A stretch of DNA of 64,000 nt from Pseudomonas fluorescens (GCF_005938625.1 NZ_VCNJ01000029.1:248001-312000), one strand, 5' to 3'. Positions 8,664 to 17,437 are shown, counted from the stretch's first letter. The notes: generated by a model from the letters alone, not told the origin. Translations and numbers: made by a program.

Positions 8664-10205
8664 TCAGACGATTTTCAAAGCACTCAGCACAATCAGCGAT
8701 TGCTCGGCAAAAGCCTGAGCCTGTTCGGTCAGCGCGGCAATGTTGGCTTCGGCGGTGGTCAGCGTTTTGCCGTCCTTGACCAACACTTCGTTTTGTTCAG
8801 CGATGACGCTCCACGCCAGTTGCGCCCACTCTGCCGGGTGCTGTTTGCCCTGGCGGATTGCAATCAGGAACAGTTGCTGGAAGCGGCTGACCATGACGCC
8901 GCCCCCGGTGACCGGGCTGCTCAGCACCTGAATGTCGGCGTTGAACAACGCGCGCTTGCACAGTTGCAGGTTGAACGCAGCGCAGCGTTCGTACACCAGC
9001 GCCTCGGCAGCTTCGCTCTGGCAAGGGGCTACCGCGCCCATGCCAACCAGGATGGCGATGGCCTGTTCCAGATCGTCATAGGCCATTGGCGACAGTGCAT
9101 CGAGCAAATGCTGCATCGTTTTGGCTTCATACGTCTGGCCCGCGAGGGCAGCGAGGAGCGGGCGGTAAATGTCCGCTTGCAATGACGCTTCGCCAGCGGG
9201 GCCGGTGACGCTGGACGCTACGTTTTCTGTCGGTTGCATCAGGATAAATCGCGTGTTGAGCATACGCGACCGGCGCTCGGCAGCGCTGAGTCGGTTGGCA
9301 CCGCGCACGTATAGATCGCGCCGGAAAGCCTGGTTGACGAAGTAGTCACGCGCCTGCTCGCGCATCACCGGATGCTCGATACCGTCGAGAAAGGCCAGGC
9401 CTTCGGCGCTCAGGTTGAGTGCATCCACCGAATCCATCGGCACCGCCGTCGTGACGTAATCGAGCTTGGCCGGCGCCAGTGCGTCGACCATGTCGGCGAA
9501 ATACATGCAGTTCCAGTCGCGATTGAAATATTCGTGGGCGACGTATTGGCGATCCTGACCTTTGATGGTCTGCAGTCGGGCGCCCAGACTCGGCGCGGCG
9601 ATGGCGTACTTGGGGTTGGCCGCCAGCAGCGCTTCGGAAAACTGCAACGCGGCATCGATGCGCTGATCCGACCGCGTCGAGTGGCTGGCAAAACGGTCGT
9701 GCAGGCTGAACAATTGGCGCAACGGCGCTGAAGGCGACCAGCCCGGGAAAGCGTTGTAGCTGACGTACAGATGACCACCCGGTTTGAGATGGCGCCGGGC
9801 GAATTCGACAATCAGCTTCTGGTTGTCCCGGCTGACCCAGGTCCAGATGCCATGCAGGCTGATGCTGTCGAACTGCGGCAAATCATGGCGCGCCAGCAGT
9901 TGCTCGAAGCTGTCGTCATACAGCCGCGCACCGTTGTTGCCCAGCGCCGCGAGTTCAATGGCGTGGGCCGCCTGACCCGGGTGGAAGTCCGTACCAACGA
10001 AACCGGCAGGGTTGGCGGTGGCGTGGATGTTGATCGACACACCCTGACCAAAACCGAGTTCGCAATGATAACCGTCGGGATTGTCCAGACCGGCAAAGCC
10101 GCGCAACAACAGGCAGTAACGCTGGAAAACAGGATTGATTTCCCGGCTATAGCTGTAGGTGTAGCCTTCGTCCGTGAAATAACCTTCGTTCCAGGCATTG
10201 CTCAT
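8664..10205 (-). CDS. class I SAM-dependent methyltransferase with regulatory domain
   Basis: 513 residues from the ATG at 10205, after AGAGG. The N-terminal Rossmann methyltransferase has the SAM loop CELGFGQG at about 48-55 and a second motif around GGHLYVSYNAFPGW. The middle and C-terminal parts (HEYFNRDWNCMYFADMVDAL, then LSAAERRSRMLNTRFIL) match the methyltransferase regulatory domain (MethyTransf_Reg type). The substrate of this two-domain class is not known to me; links to surface polysaccharide or secondary metabolism have been suggested. Third gene of the five-gene run, behind a PhyH-type dioxygenase. Confidence 0.85.
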   Translation of the reverse strand: MSNAWNEGYFTDEGYTYSYSREINPVFQRYCLLLRGFAGLDNPDGYHCELGFGQGVSINIHATANPAGFVGTDFHPGQAAHAIELAALGNNGARLYDDSFEQLLARHDLPQFDSISLHGIWTWVSRDNQKLIVEFARRHLKPGGHLYVSYNAFPGWSPSAPLRQLFSLHDRFASHSTRSDQRIDAALQFSEALLAANPKYAIAAPSLGARLQTIKGQDRQYVAHEYFNRDWNCMYFADMVDALAPAKLDYVTTAVPMDSVDALNLSAEGLAFLDGIEHPVMREQARDYFVNQAFRRDLYVRGANRLSAAERRSRMLNTRFILMQPTENVASSVTGPAGEASLQADIYRPLLAALAGQTYEAKTMQHLLDALSPMAYDDLEQAIAILVGMGAVAPCQSEAAEALVYERCAAFNLQLCKRALFNADIQVLSSPVTGGGVMVSRFQQLFLIAIRQGKQHPAEWAQLAWSVIAEQNEVLVKDGKTLTTAEANIAALTEQAQAFAEQSLIVLSALKIV

Positions 10206-10265
10206 GGGTGCAGCCTCTTGAATCGTAATGGAAAGTGGCACTTGGACGGAGGTGGGCTTACGCCG

Positions 10266-10955
10266 TTAAAACCCCTCGGTGTCCACCAGAATGTTGTCGG
10301 CAGGATCGAACCATTCGATAGGGTCCATGCGGATATTTCGCAGACCCACGGTTTGCCGGTGAGACGCGTACAGCGGCTCGGCCCAATAGTTGATCAGAAT
10401 CGAACGCCGGCGCCCACCCAGCAGATTCCGGCTGCTGGCATGTAACAGGTCGACATCGAACACCAGAATGTCGCCCGCACGGCCCGCGAGCTGGACCGAT
10501 CGCGTCTCGTCATTGATATCTACGGGCGGCGCTCCCGGCGCGGGGCGATGGCTGCCGGGGACGAGACGGGTCGCGCCGTTGTCGGTGCCATAGTCATCGA
10601 AAAAAGCCAGGGCCACCGCACAGTCGCCGGGGCGCTGTGCGGACAAGTCGCGATGCAGTTGCTGATGACCGCCACCCGAAAGCGGTTCACGACCCTCGAC
10701 CTGGGACAGAAAGAAGCGCTCCGCGATCAGCTCACCGACCACGGCCAACAGCGCTGGCAAGCGACACACCGCGCGCACGCTCGCATGCTCATCCAACAGC
10801 GAATGGCGCCAGTCCTGACCCCGTGGGACGGGCCAGCGATCTGACGGCAGCACACCCGCATCGAACGCCTGGCGCAGGTCGTCCAGCCATTTGGCGGGTA
10901 TAGCGCGACGGAGCAGGGCAAAACCCTGCTGATGGAGCTGTTCACGTTTATTCAT
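10266..10955 (-). CDS. phytanoyl-CoA dioxygenase (PhyH) family protein
   Basis: 229 residues from ATG 10955; a longer frame to 11042 would overlap the upstream GNAT gene. Non-haem Fe(II)/2-oxoglutarate dioxygenase: HRDLS carries the HxD iron ligands, RLVPGSHRPAPGAPP follows, and LLHASSRNLLGGRRRSILINYW holds the distal His and a 2OG-binding Arg. It hydroxylates or halogenates an unknown substrate. The only Shine-Dalgarno-like sequence, AAGGAG, is about 15 bases away, so initiation may depend on coupling to the GNAT gene 19 bases upstream. Confidence 0.83.
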   Translation of the reverse strand: MNKREQLHQQGFALLRRAIPAKWLDDLRQAFDAGVLPSDRWPVPRGQDWRHSLLDEHASVRAVCRLPALLAVVGELIAERFFLSQVEGREPLSGGGHQQLHRDLSAQRPGDCAVALAFFDDYGTDNGATRLVPGSHRPAPGAPPVDINDETRSVQLAGRAGDILVFDVDLLHASSRNLLGGRRRSILINYWAEPLYASHRQTVGLRNIRMDPIEWFDPADNILVDTEGF

Positions 10956-10974
10956 GATTGGACGTGTCCGCTCC

Positions 10975-11457
10975 TTACAATCGAACGCCCATCTCCAGGG
11001 CACGGGTCTCGAAACCGAACTCGGCATACATGCGCACCGCACGCTCGTTGAAAGGCCAGACCGTCAGGCGCAAGTCCTGCGCATTCTGCTCGATGGCCCA
11101 GTCCTTGACCCGTTGAATCAGCGCGCGGCCAATGCCTTTGCCCCAGAACGGCTCGGCGACACACACCGAACCGATGCGAACAACATTCTGCGGCTGCATC
11201 AACGGCCCGGAACTGGCGGACAGGTTGGCGGTAATGAACGCGACGGGCCGTTCACCGGCGCTGGCGATGAAGACAATCTGACCGGACTTTTCGAATACTC
11301 CGGCCCAGTGCGGCAAGTCGCGGGCGAAATCTTCGGTGGCGGCGGCATAGATATCGGGGCGGGCGGCGTGGTGGACCGCGTTGAGCAATTGGCCCAGTTC
11401 GCTCATTGCCAGCGCATCGTCGGCGGTGGCGGTGCGGTAGGTAATGATTTTTTCCAT
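10975..11457 (-). CDS. GNAT family N-acetyltransferase
   Basis: 160 residues from ATG 11457, after GGGAGC; an extension to 11547 has no ribosome site. Typical single-domain GNAT: YRTATADDALAMSELGQLL at the start, RIGSVCVAEPFWGKGIGRALIQRV as the acetyl-CoA pyrophosphate loop (Q/RxxGxG/A: FWGKGIG), and LTVWPFNERAVRMYAEFGFETR near the end. It acetylates an amine; the substrate is unknown. First gene of the five-gene same-strand run with PhyH, methyltransferase, VOC and hydrolase genes. Confidence 0.87.
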   Translation of the reverse strand: MEKIITYRTATADDALAMSELGQLLNAVHHAARPDIYAAATEDFARDLPHWAGVFEKSGQIVFIASAGERPVAFITANLSASSGPLMQPQNVVRIGSVCVAEPFWGKGIGRALIQRVKDWAIEQNAQDLRLTVWPFNERAVRMYAEFGFETRALEMGVRL

Positions 11458-11619
11458 GATAAAAATTGCTCCCTGGATGTGTTCATAAGCCTCGCATCCT
11501 GCGGCAAACGGCGAAATAAAGCATCCCGGATCCTGTGTGCATTTCAACGAAGCAGGGTGCGTCTGGGTCGCTTTTTCAGGCCAATCTGTGCATTGAATGT
11601 TTCTGCGTTAAACGAATAA

Positions 11620-11631
11620 TCGAGCGCTCGA
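11620..11631. promoter_or_regulatory. perfect 12-base palindrome upstream of panB paralogue
   Basis: TCGAGCGCTCGA is a perfect palindrome in the 264-base divergent region between the GNAT operon and the panB paralogue, about 90 bases before the panB start. It is a candidate operator; no cognate regulator is evident. Confidence 0.35.
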
Positions 11632-11721
11632 ATCTTTTGGAGTTGGGCACTGTATGGAAGCGTTACGCATTCAATCTGGCGACATTTATCGTTCACGGAC
11701 GGCAGCCTCGGAGAGTCGCCC

Positions 11722-12537
11722 ATGAGCCTGCATACCCGCACCAAACGCCTGACTGTACCGCAACTGGTCGCGATGAAAGGCCAGCAGAAAATCGTCTCGC
11801 TGACGGCGTATTCCAGCAGTATTGCCACGCTGATCGACCCGATCGTCGACTTCATTCTGGTCGGCGATTCCACGGCCATGGTCGGTTATGGCCGCGCCTC
11901 GACGCTGAGCATGCAGCTCGAAGAAATCATCGGCCACACGCGGGCGGTGGTCGATAGTACGCGCCTGGCCTGTGTGGTGGCCGACATGCCGTTCGGCAGT
12001 TATCAGGAATCCAATGAACAAGCCTTTCGCAATTGCGCTCAGGTGCTGGCGCGGACCGGTTGTGATGCGGTGAAGCTGGAGGCCAACAAGGCCTTGGCGT
12101 CCACTGTCGAATTTCTCGTGGCGCGTGGTATTCCGGTCATGGCCCATGTCGGGTTGATGCCGCAGTTCGTCAATGTCATGGGCGGTTTCAAGGCCCAGGG
12201 CCTGACGGCTGAAAGCGGCGCGGTAATAGCCGAAGATGCCCGGGCCAATCTCGATGCCGGCGCCTTCAGCCTGTTACTGGAGGGGGTGGCCGAAGGCGTG
12301 GCGCGGCAGATTACGCTGGACTCGCCAATGCCCACCATCGGCATTGGCGCCTCACCGGCCTGCGACGGGCAGGTGCTGGTCACCGAAGATGTACTCGGCC
12401 TGGGCGGTGAGCATCTGCCGCGTTTCGTCAAACGGTACGCCGATGTCGGTGCGGTGATCAGCGAGGCTTGTGCGCAGTTTGCTGACGATGTGCGCCATGG
12501 TCGGTTTCCTGAAGCGCGGCATTGCTACGGACTCTAG
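11722..12537 (+). CDS. panB: 3-methyl-2-oxobutanoate hydroxymethyltransferase paralogue
   Basis: 271 residues, full length for PanB (ketopantoate hydroxymethyltransferase), which transfers a hydroxymethyl from 5,10-methylene-THF to 2-oxoisovalerate in pantothenate synthesis. Metal and catalytic positions are all present: D49-S50 in LVGDS, D88 in ADMPFGSY, K118 and E120 in KLE, E187 in LLEGV. GGAGA lies before the ATG. It stands alone, not beside panC, and diverges from the canonical N-terminus (AYSSSIATLIDP), so it looks like a second, accessory copy. Its end overlaps the convergent MocR gene by four bases. Confidence 0.87.
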   Translation: MSLHTRTKRLTVPQLVAMKGQQKIVSLTAYSSSIATLIDPIVDFILVGDSTAMVGYGRASTLSMQLEEIIGHTRAVVDSTRLACVVADMPFGSYQESNEQAFRNCAQVLARTGCDAVKLEANKALASTVEFLVARGIPVMAHVGLMPQFVNVMGGFKAQGLTAESGAVIAEDARANLDAGAFSLLLEGVAEGVARQITLDSPMPTIGIGASPACDGQVLVTEDVLGLGGEHLPRFVKRYADVGAVISEACAQFADDVRHGRFPEARHCYGL

Positions 12538-13934
12538 ACGCGGTGTTCTTCGGTGATCGCCTGCGCCAGGCGTTTCACTGCGTGGCCGATGTCCTTGTCC
12601 CAGTCGAGGGTGTAACTCAGGCGCAGATGCTGTTTCCAGGCACCTTGCTGGCTGAAGATTTCGCCGGGGGCGATGACGATCCGCTCAGCCAGCAGGCGCT
12701 CGAACACCCGTTGCATGTCGATCGGACGCACGGCCTTGAGCCAGAAGCTCGCACCACCTTGCGGGGCGACGACCTGCCACTGGTCGTTGCCGTGCTCTTC
12801 CAGCAAGGTCTGCAGCTGTTGCCTGCGCTTGAGCAACAGCGCGCGCAGCATAGTCAAGTGCTGGTCAATGCGCCTGGAGTTGTAGAGTCTGGCAATCGCT
12901 TTCTGCCGCATCGGCGAGAGGCGAAATCCGCGCTGCATAAACAGTCGATGAAATGGCGCGGCCTGCTGGCGACACAGCACGTAGCCGTACGGCGCTTCGC
13001 CGCCAATAATCTTGTCGAATGTCGAGAACACCAGCAGCTTGTCCGGATCGGCAAAGTCGCGATAACGCGCGGCTGACCGGGAGAAACTCAACTCGCCCCA
13101 CGTGTCGTTTTCGAACAGCCAGATATCGCGCTCGGCCAGCCAGTCACAGATCTGCTGCTTGTCGTGGGCCGGCATCAACTGGCCCTGAGGAATATTCACC
13201 GTGGAGGAAAACACTGCCAGGCGCACCGGTTCGCGCATCAGTAACGCCTTCAATGCAGGCAGGTTGAAGCGGCCGTCATCGTCGAGGGGCATTTCGATGA
13301 CGCGGATATTGGCCGCCTGCAACTGGCGCAGAATTGCCCACGAGCAGGGCGATTCCACCAGCGCCACAGTGCCACCGAGATTCAAGGCACTGAGCGACAA
13401 CTCCAATACGCTGCGCAGGTCCGCGCCGATATACACCTGTTCGGCCTGCCAGTGGTTGCGAGCGGAACGGGTGTAGCGTTCCGCCAGGGCCGCGCGCAAT
13501 TCCGGCTCGCCAAGAGGCTGATAGAGCGGTGCATTCGAGGGCGGGTATTGGCGAGTCAGCTCACGCTCCATCATCAACAACGGCCCCTGCAGCGACAGCA
13601 GCATCGCCGGCGCATCGCTGCTCAGGGCCAGCATGCCGGGCTGACGGGCGCTGGCGAAGACGTGGTCGAGAAGGTTGCCGGAGTTGGTCGTCACAGGCGC
13701 CGCCGGTATTGACCGGGTGAAATAGCCGAACCTGGCTTTGGCGTGAATTCTGCCTTCGTCCTCGAGCAATGCGTAGGCGTATTTGGTCGTCGACACCGAA
13801 ACGCCGAGGCGCAGAGCCAGTTGTCGCAGGGACGGCAGTTTCTGTTCAGTCGTGCCACTGGCCGCCTCGATCAATCCGATGAGGTAGTGGTAGACCGCTT
13901 GATAGGCGAACGCGGTGTCCTTGGGGGGCGTCAA
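12534..13934 (-). CDS. MocR-type regulator (GntR HTH fused to aminotransferase domain)
   Basis: 466 residues. N-terminal winged helix (KLPSLRQLALRLGVSVSTTKYAYALLEDEGRI), then a fold-type I aminotransferase domain with FDKIIGGEAPYGYVLC as the PLP-lysine region. MocR proteins sense PLP or amino compounds and usually act on the neighbouring gene or their own promoter. I read the start as TTG 13934, eight bases after AAGGA; no ATG fits. It lies 56 bases downstream of the PchB-like gene on the same strand and is convergent with panB. Confidence 0.87.
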   Translation of the reverse strand: MTPPKDTAFAYQAVYHYLIGLIEAASGTTEQKLPSLRQLALRLGVSVSTTKYAYALLEDEGRIHAKARFGYFTRSIPAAPVTTNSGNLLDHVFASARQPGMLALSSDAPAMLLSLQGPLLMMERELTRQYPPSNAPLYQPLGEPELRAALAERYTRSARNHWQAEQVYIGADLRSVLELSLSALNLGGTVALVESPCSWAILRQLQAANIRVIEMPLDDDGRFNLPALKALLMREPVRLAVFSSTVNIPQGQLMPAHDKQQICDWLAERDIWLFENDTWGELSFSRSAARYRDFADPDKLLVFSTFDKIIGGEAPYGYVLCRQQAAPFHRLFMQRGFRLSPMRQKAIARLYNSRRIDQHLTMLRALLLKRRQQLQTLLEEHGNDQWQVVAPQGGASFWLKAVRPIDMQRVFERLLAERIVIAPGEIFSQQGAWKQHLRLSYTLDWDKDIGHAVKRLAQAITEEHRV

Positions 13935-13960
13935 TGCTGTTTTCCTTGATTGTCAGCCTA

Positions 13961-14010
13961 CGGCGCAAACGAAAGATTGCGCCAAAGCAGTCAGCTGTTC
14001 GTTTGCGCCG
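13961..14010. repeat. 13-base perfect inverted repeat at the PchB-like/mocR boundary
   Basis: CGGCGCAAACGAA (13961-13973) is the exact reverse complement of TTCGTTTGCGCCG (13998-14010), with 24 bases between. The right arm lies in the last codons of the PchB-like gene, the left arm just upstream of the mocR start. No T-run follows on either strand, so a regulator site (perhaps for MocR itself) or mRNA hairpin is more likely than a terminator. Confidence 0.6.
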
Positions 14011-14308
14011 CCCAGTGCTTCATCTCTTCAGCAATGAAGTGATTGACCAGGTCGCAGTACATTTTTTCAATGGCATCTGCATTCAAGCCTTCGTTTTCGG
14101 CCCAGTCGCGACGGGTTGCCAGCATCGCCTGAAAACGCTCCGGTGCCCGCACTGAGGTCGCCGAGGTCTTGAACTTCGAGGCCGCGAGTACGTACTGAAA
14201 GCGCTTGCCCAGCAGTTTGATCACCGCTTGATCGAGTCGGTCGATTTCACTTCGAATATCTTGCATGTCCGCACAGTCGGCGGGTTGTAACGTGTTGATG
14301 ACGTCCAT
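13991..14308 (-). CDS. isochorismate pyruvate lyase/chorismate mutase-like protein (PchB family)
   Basis: 105 residues, the length of PchB (AroQ fold). DIRSEIDRLDQAVIKLLGKRFQYVLAASKFK gives the first helix and active-site basic residues; APERFQAMLATRRDWAENEGL and a closing HFIAEEMKHW match the pattern of P. aeruginosa PchB. PchB makes salicylate from isochorismate and has weak chorismate mutase activity. No isochorismate synthase (PchA) lies here, so salicylate production is not implied. AGAGGC precedes the ATG. Lies 45 bases after an FAD oxidoreductase gene. Confidence 0.82.
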   Translation of the reverse strand: MDVINTLQPADCADMQDIRSEIDRLDQAVIKLLGKRFQYVLAASKFKTSATSVRAPERFQAMLATRRDWAENEGLNADAIEKMYCDLVNHFIAEEMKHWAAQTNS

Positions 14309-14353
14309 GTGCGTCTGTGCCTCTCGAGTTATTGGTGGTATTGCGGCGGGTTT

Positions 14354-15442
14354 TCAGCGGGTAAGAGCAGCGTTGTTTGTCACTTTGCCGGAATTCTGAA
14401 AAAAACGCTCTGGGCGGCACGGTGCAAGGGCTGCGGATGACTGGCGATCCAGCAGCTCTTCACTGGCGAGGCGCCCGACGATTGCCGCGAGCGTCACACC
14501 GGGATGCATCGCGCAAACGTAGACCCCGCCGACACCTGGCAAGTAACCGACCACGGGGATGCCATCAGCGGGCATCGGCCGGATTCCGACGGCGACGGTT
14601 TGCGGCGCAATGAAAAACACCCCGTGAAGTTCTTTGCGTATGGCTTCGGCGGTTTGCCGGGCGATGTCTGTCGGCGAGTTGCCCGGCGCCTCTCCCAGAT
14701 AATCTTCCGCGGCCAGCAACGTGCCGTCGGCAGTTTGCCGAACTTCCATTTCGGGGCTGGAGATGATGCCTTTGACGAGGCCCGGTTGGGTCTTGTAACG
14801 GATGAAAATGGCCGGCGAGGCCTCGATGGGCAGGGAGACGTTGAGCATCTGTGTTAATTGCCGGGTGCCAGTCCCTGCGGCAAGCACCACAAGGTCGGCA
14901 TCAAACGTGCCCGCTGAGGTTTCAACGCCGGTGACATCTGCGTTGCAGGTTTTGAAAGCGGTCACTCGGGTGTGCGTGAGCAATTGCGCGCCCCGCGCCT
15001 GGGCGCCGGCAATCAAGGCGTGGGTGGCCTGCACGGCGTCGAGTGCGCCTTCTTCCGCGCGATACAACGCGCACGGTGGGGGATTTTTCAGATTGGGTTC
15101 GCGGGCAAGCACCTCGTCAGACGATAACAATGTCGCCGACGCCGGATACTCTGCTGATTCGTTGTACGACAAAGCTCCGGTCCAGCGAATCTGCAAATCC
15201 GGCAGCTCGGTTTCGAGTCGTCGGTAGGCTTCTATGGCCATACCGCGCAACGGCGCAATCGGATCAGCGCCGGCGTGCGTGGCATTGATCCAGGCGAAAG
15301 AGCTTGCCGTCACGCCGCTCGCGATCTCGTCAGCCTCGATCAGCGTGACGTGCGCCCCTTTGCCTGACAGGTAGTACGCAAGTGAGGCGCCGACGATGCC
15401 CGCACCAACCACCACGATTCGCTCACGTACTTTCTGATCCAT
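14354..15442 (-). CDS. FAD-dependent oxidoreductase, DAO/DadA family
   Basis: 362 residues from ATG 15442, behind AGGGAA. N-terminal dinucleotide fold IVVVGAGIVGASLAYYLSGKG with the acidic E in LIEAD, then GVTASSFAWINA, a central substrate region, and VGIRPMPADGIPVVG near the C-terminus, the FAD-closing motif of D-amino-acid oxidase/dehydrogenase relatives. It oxidises an amine or amino acid, feeding electrons to O2 or quinone. The PchB-like and mocR genes follow on the same strand, so the three may form one transcript regulated by the PLP-sensing MocR. That link is inference. Confidence 0.87.
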   Translation of the reverse strand: MDQKVRERIVVVGAGIVGASLAYYLSGKGAHVTLIEADEIASGVTASSFAWINATHAGADPIAPLRGMAIEAYRRLETELPDLQIRWTGALSYNESAEYPASATLLSSDEVLAREPNLKNPPPCALYRAEEGALDAVQATHALIAGAQARGAQLLTHTRVTAFKTCNADVTGVETSAGTFDADLVVLAAGTGTRQLTQMLNVSLPIEASPAIFIRYKTQPGLVKGIISSPEMEVRQTADGTLLAAEDYLGEAPGNSPTDIARQTAEAIRKELHGVFFIAPQTVAVGIRPMPADGIPVVGYLPGVGGVYVCAMHPGVTLAAIVGRLASEELLDRQSSAALAPCRPERFFQNSGKVTNNAALTR

Positions 15443-15503
15443 TTCAACATTCCCTGTTGTCGATCGACTGATCCTGCAGCAGGGAGACGCTGCGAGCAAC
15501 CAG

Positions 15504-15529
15504 AAAAAAAGCCCGGCCATAGCCGGGCT
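15504..15529 (-). terminator. Rho-independent terminator of the hemerythrin gene
   Basis: On the minus strand AGCCCGGC, TAT, GCCGGGC is followed by seven T (complement of the A-run at 15504-15510). It lies about 18 bases past the hemerythrin stop codon. Confidence 0.85.
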
Positions 15530-15546
15530 CGTCGGTTTGCAATACG

Positions 15547-16023
15547 TTAAGCGGCCATATTCCCTGCAGCGATTTCCTTCTTGTAGCTGGCCTTCATGGC
15601 CTCCATCTGCGCGCCCAACTCTTCGAGTTTTTCCTTGCCCAACAGCTTCTTCGCTTGAGGAAACATTTCCGTTTCTTCCTCTTCGATATGGTGTTCGAGC
15701 AGTTCCTTGACCACTTTCACTCGACCGGAAAACTCCGGAGTGCCCGGGTCGGTGAGTTTCAGATCGGGCAGCACCAGCGAGTCCACGGTGCGGTGTTCTT
15801 CCTTGGCTTCGAAGTACATGACGTCCTGTTCCTTGCTGCCGGCAGCCTTGAACGCGGGGTAGAGAATTTCCTCTTCAAGGCGGGTATGGATGGAGATTTC
15901 CATTTCCAGTTTGCCCAACAGCTCGACACGTTTTTTCAGCGCGCGGTCAGTTGAATCGCTGAGTTGGCTAAGGATGTCTTTGACTTTTGCATGATCGGCT
16001 TTGAGAAGGTCGATGGCGTTCAT
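15547..16023 (-). CDS. hemerythrin domain-containing protein
   Basis: 158 residues, a four-helix bundle with the di-iron ligand pattern: H in LLKADHAKVKDIL, HTRLEEEILYP, EEHRTVDS and HHIEEEETEMFPQAKK. Cytoplasmic. Members of this group bind O2, NO or iron, and some act in stress protection. Single gene with its own terminator; the next upstream gene on this strand is a small membrane protein. Confidence 0.9.
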   Translation of the reverse strand: MNAIDLLKADHAKVKDILSQLSDSTDRALKKRVELLGKLEMEISIHTRLEEEILYPAFKAAGSKEQDVMYFEAKEEHRTVDSLVLPDLKLTDPGTPEFSGRVKVVKELLEHHIEEEETEMFPQAKKLLGKEKLEELGAQMEAMKASYKKEIAAGNMAA

Positions 16024-16261
16024 GGCGTTGCCTCTACTGTCACGGAGTGAACACAGGCCGCTGTTTCACGGAGCTGTGAATGCCCTGTATCAGCCGCATT
16101 TGGCGTGCCAGTCCGTGGCGGATGCTCAATCGCTCTGGATCAGGGGCTTGCGGCTTAACAGGCAAAAAGCCTTCGTGCAGCCTGCATGAAGAGGGCGTTG
16201 CAGGCATTGCAGATCACGGCTTCGTCAGATGGCAAGCCCGCACCACGGCAAATCAATCAGG

Positions 16262-16465
16262 TTACGACGCCGAATGCTGACTGACATGCTTGGGCCCCGC
16301 CAACGCCCAGGCAATCAAACCAAACAGCGGCACAAACACGATCAGCACGATCCACACGCCTTTATTGCTCGCTTTCCCCTCGCTCTTGCGCACCCGATTG
16401 ATGGCCCAAAGTTCGATAAGCAGAAGAACTGCCGCCAGTACGATCCACACGGTTTCGATTTGCAT
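16262..16465 (-). CDS. small two-helix membrane protein with PLDc_N domain
   Basis: 67 residues: transmembrane helix (about 5-22, WIVLAAVLLLIELWAI), a basic loop (NRVRKSEGKASNKG), and a second helix (VWIVLIVFVPLFGLIAWAL). This is the phospholipase D nuclease N-terminal (PLDc_N) pattern found in many short inner-membrane proteins. Role unknown. A strong AGGAGG lies six bases before the ATG. It is 54 bases past the B12-operon binding-protein gene and could be read through from it. Confidence 0.75.
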   Translation of the reverse strand: MQIETVWIVLAAVLLLIELWAINRVRKSEGKASNKGVWIVLIVFVPLFGLIAWALAGPKHVSQHSAS

Positions 16466-16519
16466 TGGCTACCTCCTGATGGTCTGTTCGTTAGGTGGCG
16501 TGGGGGGCGGCGGGTTCAT

Positions 16520-17437
16520 TTATTTTTTCTTCGGTGCATTGAGCTGGCGAGCGAGTTCCAGTGCCACCCGGCCGCTGTTGAAGGTCGGCAGCAGATGGGT
16601 GAAAGGGATCTCGATCATTCGGTTTTCACGCACGGCACGCAGTTGCGAGAGCACCGGGTCGTGGGTCAACAGATAACGTTTACGACTGGCGGGCGACCAT
16701 TCGGCGTCGGCGAGCAGGATTACGTCCGGGTCGCTGGCCAGCAGGGTTTCGCTGTTGACGGTCACCCGATAAAGATTGATCTCGGCGAACACATTGCGTG
16801 CACCGACGGCGGCCAACAGCGGGGTGACAAAGCCACGCCGACCTTCGCTGTCGAGGCCTTTGACCTCGCTGTCGAGATAGAACACCGACAGCGGTTTACC
16901 CGCACCGGCCAAGGCTCGGGCGCTGGCGAGATCGGCGTCCATTGCCGCGCTCAATTGCTGCGCCTGTGGCTGTCTGTGCAGCAGTTTGCCCAAGGTCAGC
17001 AAGTCGTTGCGCACATGCGCGAAGTAATCCAGCGAATGCCCGTTGCAGGCCGACTCCAATAGATACGAACCCACGCCATTACGCGCCAGCCCCGAGCGCG
17101 AAGTCACACCGTCGCCGAATGCCGTGGCAAAACCACCGATCACCAGATCCGGTTTCTGTGCGTAAAGCACTTCGCTGGCCGGGTATTGGCGCGCGATCAC
17201 CGGCACGCCGAAATACTCGGCTTGGCGCTGACCGGCATCGGTGTCATCCAGGTAGGCCACGCCAACCAGCGCTGGCCCGGCACCCAGCGCCAGGACGATA
17301 TCTGCCGCATGCTGATTGAGCGCGACGATGCGTGAAGGCTGAACGGTGCTCCAGTCCTCGCCGCAATTGCGGTAACTGTCGGCGAGCACGGGCGTGGAGC
17401 AGAGCAGGGCGAGAAGTGCGTACACAATCGATCTCAT
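16520..17437 (-). CDS. periplasmic cobalamin-binding protein, BtuF-like
   Basis: 305 residues with a signal peptide (about 1-19). Two-lobed helical-backbone binding protein of the BtuF/FecB class: SRIVALNQHAADIVLALG at the start of lobe one, PDLVIGG, a linker helix, then YRVTVNSETLLASDPDVILLADA in lobe two. It would pass vitamin B12 to an ABC permease (BtuCD), which is not in this window. The ATGA overlap with the ferredoxin gene and the cobalamin riboswitch at the operon head support B12 over haem or siderophore. Confidence 0.83.
   Translation of the reverse strand: MRSIVYALLALLCSTPVLADSYRNCGEDWSTVQPSRIVALNQHAADIVLALGAGPALVGVAYLDDTDAGQRQAEYFGVPVIARQYPASEVLYAQKPDLVIGGFATAFGDGVTSRSGLARNGVGSYLLESACNGHSLDYFAHVRNDLLTLGKLLHRQPQAQQLSAAMDADLASARALAGAGKPLSVFYLDSEVKGLDSEGRRGFVTPLLAAVGARNVFAEINLYRVTVNSETLLASDPDVILLADAEWSPASRKRYLLTHDPVLSQLRAVRENRMIEIPFTHLLPTFNSGRVALELARQLNAPKKK

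Noticed and set aside
7418..8779. 453-codon plus-strand open frame across three minus-strand genes
   Set aside because: It crosses two gene boundaries of convincing minus-strand genes and has no ribosome site.
13991..14308. salicylate/pyochelin biosynthesis locus
   Set aside because: Only a PchB-like gene is present; no pchA, adenylation or NRPS gene lies in the window.
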